Assembly: GCA_028293825.1 (NCBI GenBank)
Contig: JAQGNY010000049.1
Coordinates: forward strand, 35,246-99,245
Reading direction: 5' to 3'
Length of the DNA stretch: 64,000 nucleotides
Source of the DNA: Verrucomicrobiaceae bacterium
GTDB lineage: Bacteria > Pseudomonadota > Gammaproteobacteria > Pseudomonadales > CAMLJR01
Below the pieces are notes generated by a model. The model saw nothing but the letters and a program-made list of their open reading frames with translations. It had not been told where the DNA came from and did not search any database. Below are positions 59,122 to 64,000 of the stretch, in pieces (positions within the stretch are counted from its first letter, which is position 1; every line of letters starts with the position of its first letter). The position numbers and the translations under genes were made by a program.

Positions 59122-60237
59122 ATGAATATTTTATTTCTTAGCCACTCGTACTGGGACAGCTTGTTCCGCGTGGGCAGTCATCATCTGGCTGAGCATCTTG
59201 CTCAAGCCGGACATACCGTGCTTTATATTTCGACACCTGTGACGCCGTTGCATTATTTGAAGTTTGAATCGGTGCGCGGTCGCATGGAGCGCGCGGGAAA
59301 GCTGCAGCATGTGATGGAAAATCTTTACGCCTATGTGCCGCGCACAATTATTCCGTCCGGCTTGTTGATCTATAAAGGTTTTGATGTCGCGTTTGCCGGC
59401 CGTTGCGATACTACGCGGCAGGCTAAAAAAATCGGCGTCGATAATTTTGATCTGGTTCTAGTGGACGATCCGAAATTAATTGGATTACTCCGTTTTGTGT
59501 CGTACACAAAATTGGTTTATCGCCCTACCGATATTTACAGTCAGATGGGGTTGAAAAATTGGCGGCAGCTTGAATCGCACTTGCTGGACAACTGCGATGC
59601 CATCGTTGCCACTTCGGGCCCCGTCTTAAGCTTTTTAAATAAAACATTCGATGTGAAAAAGCCGGGCTTGGTATTGGTTAACGGTGTTGATTACGAAACA
59701 TTTTCGACACCGCAGCCTTGCCCTGTGGAATATGAAGGCAGTGCGCGAAAAAAATGTGTCTATGTCGGCGCGTTGGATTTTCGCTTTGATTTTGATGCGT
59801 TGCTATTCGCTGCGCGCTCAAAACCCGATGTCGATTTTTATGTGATCGGTATAGCCAGTGCGGAAGAAGTCACGCGCTTCAACGAAGTTGAGAATCTGCA
59901 CTTCTTAGGCTCTAGGCCGTACCACCAGGTGCCAGCTTATTTGCAGCATGCCGATGTGGGTTTGCTGTTATTGCTTCCAACCCAGGCCAATATGGGCCGC
60001 AGTCCCATGAAGCTTTATGAATATTTGGCGGCGGGCATTCCCGTGGTGGCCCTGAAAACGGATGAATTGCAGCGGCGCAAATTGGGTAGGGTTTTTTGCT
60101 ACGACACCAATGACAGTTTGGTAGTTGCGCTTACCGAGGCACTTCAAGAAGGTCGCGAAAGCTATTTCGAGCCAAATTTATCGTGGCGAGCCATTTCACA
60201 AAATATGCTCAATTTTGTGGCCGCTGAGGCCAGTTGA
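59122..60237 (+). CDS. GT-B glycosyltransferase, GumK-like
   Basis: A 371-residue enzyme. N-terminal half: ILFLSHSYWDSLFRVGSHHL, KLVYRPTDIYS, VNGVDYETFS. C-terminal half: VGALDFRFDFDALLFAA, FYVIG, and RSPMKLYEYLAAGIPVVA. The order of these segments follows what I recall of GumK, the glucuronosyl transferase of xanthan (GT70), though generic GT4-type enzymes share some of it. Role inferred: transfer of a sugar, possibly glucuronate, to the lipid-linked unit. Confidence 0.7.
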   Translation: MNILFLSHSYWDSLFRVGSHHLAEHLAQAGHTVLYISTPVTPLHYLKFESVRGRMERAGKLQHVMENLYAYVPRTIIPSGLLIYKGFDVAFAGRCDTTRQAKKIGVDNFDLVLVDDPKLIGLLRFVSYTKLVYRPTDIYSQMGLKNWRQLESHLLDNCDAIVATSGPVLSFLNKTFDVKKPGLVLVNGVDYETFSTPQPCPVEYEGSARKKCVYVGALDFRFDFDALLFAARSKPDVDFYVIGIASAEEVTRFNEVENLHFLGSRPYHQVPAYLQHADVGLLLLLPTQANMGRSPMKLYEYLAAGIPVVALKTDELQRRKLGRVFCYDTNDSLVVALTEALQEGRESYFEPNLSWRAISQNMLNFVAAEAS

Positions 60238-60337
60238 AATAGTGGGATTAATCAGCAAGGGCTGAGCGCTTGCTCCCAAATTAATTAAATCGGTGGCTGT
60301 AATATCTTTTATCAGATGCGCGGACAAGGACGCGGCG

Positions 60338-61411
60338 ATGATAAATCAGCACAGATTAGATTTTCTCGATGGCTTGCGCGGGTTCGCCATATTGATGGTG
60401 GTGTGTTTGCATTATTTTGCTCAGGTTGAGCATGTGCCGCGCTCGGAGTTTTACAACGTACACACGCCATTACGTTACGGCGATTTTGGTGTGCAGTTGT
60501 TTTTCGTAATATCGGGTTACGTTATTTTCATGACGCTCGATAAGACGGCAAACTTCACTCAATTTATATTGCGTCGATGGATTCGCTTATTTCCGGCGAT
60601 GCTCATTTGCACGTTGATCATTGCAGCGGCGTCTTATTTTGTGCCGTATCGACCGGGCGGCATTCCCCGTTTGATCGATGTATTTCCAGGTTTGACTTTT
60701 CTGGGCGCGCATTTAGTTTCAGGAATTTCCGGCATCCCGACGGACGGGCTCGAAAGAGGGTTTTGGACCCTGTATATTGAGTTTCGTTTTTATTTAATGT
60801 TTGGTGCCGCTTATTTTTTATTAGGTCAGCGCAAATCGTTTTTTACGCTAATGTTTTTGTCGATTGTTCTGCTCTGCTTGTTTCAGATTACCCAGTTATG
60901 GATGACGGCTTATACATCGAAAGGTGAGGCGCTTTTTGCCAAAGCACTTTTGGGGTATCAGTTGCCCTGGTTTTTATTGGGTATGTATGTGTACTTGTTC
61001 GAGTTTAAGCAACATATTTATTTGGCATTTCTGCTTGTGGGTAATGCCCTTGTTTATAACTTGGGCGAGTGGGGCGCGAGCGTTGCAGCGCTGGTGATTG
61101 TATTAATAGTTTATTTGGCGTTTACGGCACCGTGGTTCCAAAAAGTTTGCAGAATGAAGTTATTTTTATTTTTTGGATTTATAAGCTATCCGCTGTATTT
61201 ATTAAATGATTCATTGGGCCGCGGTATTATTCGCGGCTCATACGAGTATTTCGCTGGGCGCGTCCCGTTCGAGCTGCTTCCTTTTGTGGCGTTGAGCATA
61301 ATTGTGTTGCCCACATGGTGTGTCGCTAAATATGTTGAGCCGCCAATACAGCGTCTCTTAAAGCGTGTATTGCTGCGTCGTAATGCGATGAAAGTAACCG
61401 CCTCAATTTGA
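60338..61411 (+). CDS. Acyltransferase family 3 (OafA/GumF-type)
   Basis: A 357-residue membrane protein from the ATG at 60338 (a GTG at 60293 is less likely). RLDFLDGLRGFAILMVVCLH starts the family, with the catalytic histidine in it; GDFGVQLFFVISGYVIFMT and RRWIRLFPAMLIC follow. About ten helices. Role: O-acetylation of the polymer. Confidence 0.88.
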   Translation: MINQHRLDFLDGLRGFAILMVVCLHYFAQVEHVPRSEFYNVHTPLRYGDFGVQLFFVISGYVIFMTLDKTANFTQFILRRWIRLFPAMLICTLIIAAASYFVPYRPGGIPRLIDVFPGLTFLGAHLVSGISGIPTDGLERGFWTLYIEFRFYLMFGAAYFLLGQRKSFFTLMFLSIVLLCLFQITQLWMTAYTSKGEALFAKALLGYQLPWFLLGMYVYLFEFKQHIYLAFLLVGNALVYNLGEWGASVAALVIVLIVYLAFTAPWFQKVCRMKLFLFFGFISYPLYLLNDSLGRGIIRGSYEYFAGRVPFELLPFVALSIIVLPTWCVAKYVEPPIQRLLKRVLLRRNAMKVTASI

Positions 61412-61423
61412 TAGGAATAGACA

Positions 61424-62512
61424 TTGCGCATCGTACATGTGGTTAGGCAATACCATCCCTCTTTTGGCGGGCTGGAAGATTTCGTGCGTAACCTCGTGTC
61501 AGCGCAAAAAAATGCCGGTAATGAAGTCAGTGTTGTTACGTTGGATACCAATTTTCAGAATGGTCAAAAGCTGCAAAGTACAGAAGTGATCGATGGTGTG
61601 CAAATACACCGTGTCGAATTTGTTGGATCGCAGCGTTACTCAATCGCACCGCGTGTTAGCGATTATTTGGGTGATGCGGATGTAGTCCATATTCACGCCA
61701 TTGATTTTTTTGTTGATTATTTGTCCTTTCGCAAACGAATCGGTTTATTAAAAGCCAAATTGATTGTTTCCACGCATGGTGGAATCTTTCATACGCGCAC
61801 GCTGTATTGGGTGAAGCAATTATTCTTTCGCACCGTCACGCCGTTCTCCCTATCGAAGGTGGCGGTAGTGGTGGCGAGTTCATACTCCGATCAGGTCTTA
61901 TTCGAGCCGATCGTACACGGTGTAAAAGTCATTGAAAATGGCGTGCGTCTGCGTAAATTTGGCGACGTTAAAAGTCGTGCGGACGGCAATGGGTTTTTAT
62001 GCTTGGGGCGGTTTTCTGAAAATAAAAACCTAGTAAATTTGGTGCGCTGGTTTGTTGCCGCGCAACGTAGCGATAGCTCACTACATCTTTACATAGCCGG
62101 GCGAGCAGATACCGGCAATGTCGATGAAATTAACGCAGTTGTAAAACAGCTTGGTGGCGAATCGGCGGTTACTGTCGTGCCTAATCCGGATGATGCAAAA
62201 ATATGTTCGCTGATCGAGCGCAGCCGCTTCGTGGTCAGCGCATCGACGTACGAAGGCTTCGGTCTTACCGTTCCAGAAATGATGTCTTACGGTTTGATTC
62301 CAGTGCTTAGCGATATTCCTTCATTTCGCCATTTTATTAATGGAGTCGGACTTGGGGCGCTGTTTGATTTTAATGAAAGTAGTTTTGCAAGTGCAGTTTC
62401 CAAAGCGATTTCGAACTATTTAATAGCACAGACTGAACGCTGCGAGGAATTTGCAGCGGGATACTCTTGGGATACCGTGGCCAAGTTATTTGCGGCGGCT
62501 TACGATGCCTGA
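61424..62512 (+). CDS. Glycosyltransferase family 4 protein
   Basis: A 362-residue GT4 enzyme starting at TTG with an AGGA site. IVHVVRQYHPSFGGLEDFVR, VVHIHAIDFF, FLCLGRFSENKNLVNLVRWF, and the donor motif STYEGFGLTVPEMMSYGLIP (the E-x7-E type). Role: transfers a sugar from a nucleotide donor with retention; GumH-like function is a guess. It overlaps the next gene by eight bases. Confidence 0.88.
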   Translation: MRIVHVVRQYHPSFGGLEDFVRNLVSAQKNAGNEVSVVTLDTNFQNGQKLQSTEVIDGVQIHRVEFVGSQRYSIAPRVSDYLGDADVVHIHAIDFFVDYLSFRKRIGLLKAKLIVSTHGGIFHTRTLYWVKQLFFRTVTPFSLSKVAVVVASSYSDQVLFEPIVHGVKVIENGVRLRKFGDVKSRADGNGFLCLGRFSENKNLVNLVRWFVAAQRSDSSLHLYIAGRADTGNVDEINAVVKQLGGESAVTVVPNPDDAKICSLIERSRFVVSASTYEGFGLTVPEMMSYGLIPVLSDIPSFRHFINGVGLGALFDFNESSFASAVSKAISNYLIAQTERCEEFAAGYSWDTVAKLFAAAYDA

Positions 62513-63278
62513 CTTAGGTGCTCTGCGGCATGCGATCGAGCGCATACACATCATCAACACAAATGACGAGCGCGAGCAGTTGCTCGAAACGTTACTGCAT
62601 CCCGCGTCGCCAAAACCGCTGACCCTTGATTTTCTAAATCAACATGCGGGTAATTTGTTGGTTGGCAATGATGAATTTCGATCTGCCTTTTTAGATACCG
62701 ATATTATTTTGCGCGATGGCATAGGTCTGAAGTTGGCGATGTCCATTCTTGGCAAAGTTGCCGGCCTCAACATGAATGGAACGGATTTTATTCCGGCGCT
62801 GGTTCAGGTTTATTTACAGCAACATCCGACCAAGCCATTGTTGATTTTTGGCACTGCTGAGCCTTGGTTGAGTCGCGGTGCCGCTGCACTCGCGGGTGAT
62901 CATAAAGGTGGCGTTGCGTTAGTTGATGGTTTCCAGCAAGCGAACGTCTATTGCGATGCCGCTGCTGAACATGCGCAATCGTTTAAATTAATTCTTCTCG
63001 CGATGGGAATGCCAAAGCAGGAACAAGTTGCGCGGGCATTAAAAAATGCGGCAATTGGGCCTGCGCTTATTGTGTGTGGCGGCGCGATCGTTGATTTTGC
63101 GGCGCAGCGCTTTGCTCGCGCGCCGGCATGGATTCGCGATCTTGGGCTTGAATGGTTATATCGCCTTGCCAATGAACCCCGGCGATTATTTGCTCGCTAC
63201 GTAATTGGTATTCCGCTCTTCCTAGCGCGGGTTGCATTAAGTCGAATACACGCGCGCGCCTCATATGGTGACTCATGA
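62505..63278 (+). CDS. WecG/TagA/CpsF-family glycosyltransferase (GumM-like)
   Basis: A 257-residue GT26 protein from the ATG at 62505. DTDIILRDGIGLKLAMSIL, the LNMNGTDFIPAL motif, LLIFGTAEPWLSRG and LLAMGMPKQEQVA define the family. In xanthan GumM adds the second backbone glucose. Role inferred: second sugar of the repeat unit. Confidence 0.88.
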   Translation: MPDLGALRHAIERIHIINTNDEREQLLETLLHPASPKPLTLDFLNQHAGNLLVGNDEFRSAFLDTDIILRDGIGLKLAMSILGKVAGLNMNGTDFIPALVQVYLQQHPTKPLLIFGTAEPWLSRGAAALAGDHKGGVALVDGFQQANVYCDAAAEHAQSFKLILLAMGMPKQEQVARALKNAAIGPALIVCGGAIVDFAAQRFARAPAWIRDLGLEWLYRLANEPRRLFARYVIGIPLFLARVALSRIHARASYGDS

Positions 63279-63317
63279 TTTTGACGCTGGTGTGCCCTCA
63301 ACAAAATATTCGAGAAG

Positions 63318-64000
63318 GTGGCAACTAAATTGAAACGCTCAGCTGAGTTGCCGGGTGCTGCGCTGGTGGTTTGGGGTGCCCTATTTTTTAATTGGGTTTT
63401 GGCATTTATTAATGCGCACGGGATCAATATTTCGCCGTCGTATGTGGCGCTGTGCGAAATTTTATTAATGGCGTCCGCGATGGCCTGGGTTTTAAAGCAG
63501 GGTTTAGTGCGTGATCAGGTATTTGTTCTTCTTGTTTATGTAGGGTGCTTTGTTTTTACGCTGCTGCGATTTGCGTATGCAGAGGCATTCGATTTAAAGT
63601 CAATGCGCGATCTCGCTATTATTTTCGTTTTTATCTGCCTGGGCCTGTCCTCGCGAGCACAACCTTATAAATTGGTTTACTACGTTACGCTTGCTATCGC
63701 TGCAATTGGGATCGTCGAAATTTTATTTCCCGATATTTATTACGGCTTACTAAACATCAAACAATATTATATAAACTCGCGCGGCTTCACCGAAGCAGAT
63801 TTCTGGAACACCAACTCCGATCTATTCGTTAGCGGTACTCGTCCGGGAGAGCGTTTTTTTCTCGCCTTCACCAATTGGCCGCGCGCATCTTCTGTTTTTT
63901 TAGAGCCGGTTTCGCTGGGTAACTTCATTATTGTTTCTTTGACTGTATTATTGGCAGGGTGGAAAAAATTGCCTTTAGTGCCGGTAGTGATATGGGCGAC
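63318..64000 (+). CDS. Polysaccharide polymerase-like membrane protein (partial, cut by the window)
   Basis: The frame is open to the right edge from GTG 63318 (or TTG 63330, which has a GAAGGTGG site). At least five helices are visible, including ALVVWGALFFNWVLAFI. The segment NWPRASSVFLEPVSLGNF resembles Wzy/GumE-type polymerases and O-antigen ligase-like proteins. Role inferred: polymerisation of repeat units in the periplasm. The rest lies outside. Confidence 0.7.
   Translation, partial: MATKLKRSAELPGAALVVWGALFFNWVLAFINAHGINISPSYVALCEILLMASAMAWVLKQGLVRDQVFVLLVYVGCFVFTLLRFAYAEAFDLKSMRDLAIIFVFICLGLSSRAQPYKLVYYVTLAIAAIGIVEILFPDIYYGLLNIKQYYINSRGFTEADFWNTNSDLFVSGTRPGERFFLAFTNWPRASSVFLEPVSLGNFIIVSLTVLLAGWKKLPLVPVVIWA

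Overview
The window reads as chromosomal DNA of a Gammaproteobacterium outside the enterics. The indications are the cell-elongation and lipoate block (nadD, rsfS, rlmH, mrdA, rodA, mltB, rlpA, dacA, dat, ybeD, lipB, lipA), a lnt-leuS-lptE-holA block, lpxO, a fused lysophospholipid transporter/acyl-ACP synthetase, mpl, and a RegB/RegA (RoxS/RoxR-type) redox two-component pair. No species can be named from sequence alone. No rRNA, tRNA, CRISPR array, transposase or prophage was seen. Gene density is high and starts are often coupled by ATGA or TGATG overlaps.

Layout. 1-9.4 kb: the end of a probable DUF3999 protein, a secreted cysteine-repeat protein, regB-regA with a promoter carrying a sequence that fits the RegA consensus, a DNA-repair run (metallo-beta-lactamase exonuclease, ATP-dependent DNA ligase, Nei-like glycosylase), prfC, and a PEP-CTERM protein. 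9.5-17.4 kb: rsuA behind a perfect CRP-type palindrome, two methyltransferases, a hybrid histidine kinase, lpxO and a two-FHA membrane protein. 17.6-25.9 kb: a lipid-centred region (aas on +; patatin, Rieske protein, acyl desaturase, glutathione peroxidase and a diguanylate cyclase on -). 26-34.9 kb: mixed housekeeping (TfoX-C protein, DD-carboxypeptidase plus cysE, ppa, PilZ, mpl, ubiX, small conserved proteins, tesB).

35-47.2 kb: proA followed by the long forward block for ribosome maturation, cell-wall elongation and lipoate synthesis. The block ends at lipA, which is preceded by an inverted pair of REP-like palindromes. 47.3-53.8 kb: a reverse-strand block of lnt, leuS, lptE, holA and an AlkD-like glycosylase. 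Compared with E. coli, where leuS-lptE-holA-nadD run together, the two halves are split and face each other here.

54.3-64.0 kb: a forward exopolysaccharide locus, visibly richer in A/T. It encodes a polyprenyl-phosphate hexose-1-P transferase, a flippase, a pyruvyl transferase, a GT25 enzyme, a GumK-like glycosyltransferase, an OafA-type acyltransferase, a GT4 enzyme, a WecG/TagA/GumM-type enzyme and the start of a polymerase cut by the window edge. The set resembles a gum (xanthan/acetan-type) pathway. With the PEP-CTERM protein it suggests a surface-polymer lifestyle, and the PilZ and GGDEF proteins suggest c-di-GMP control; both are inferences.
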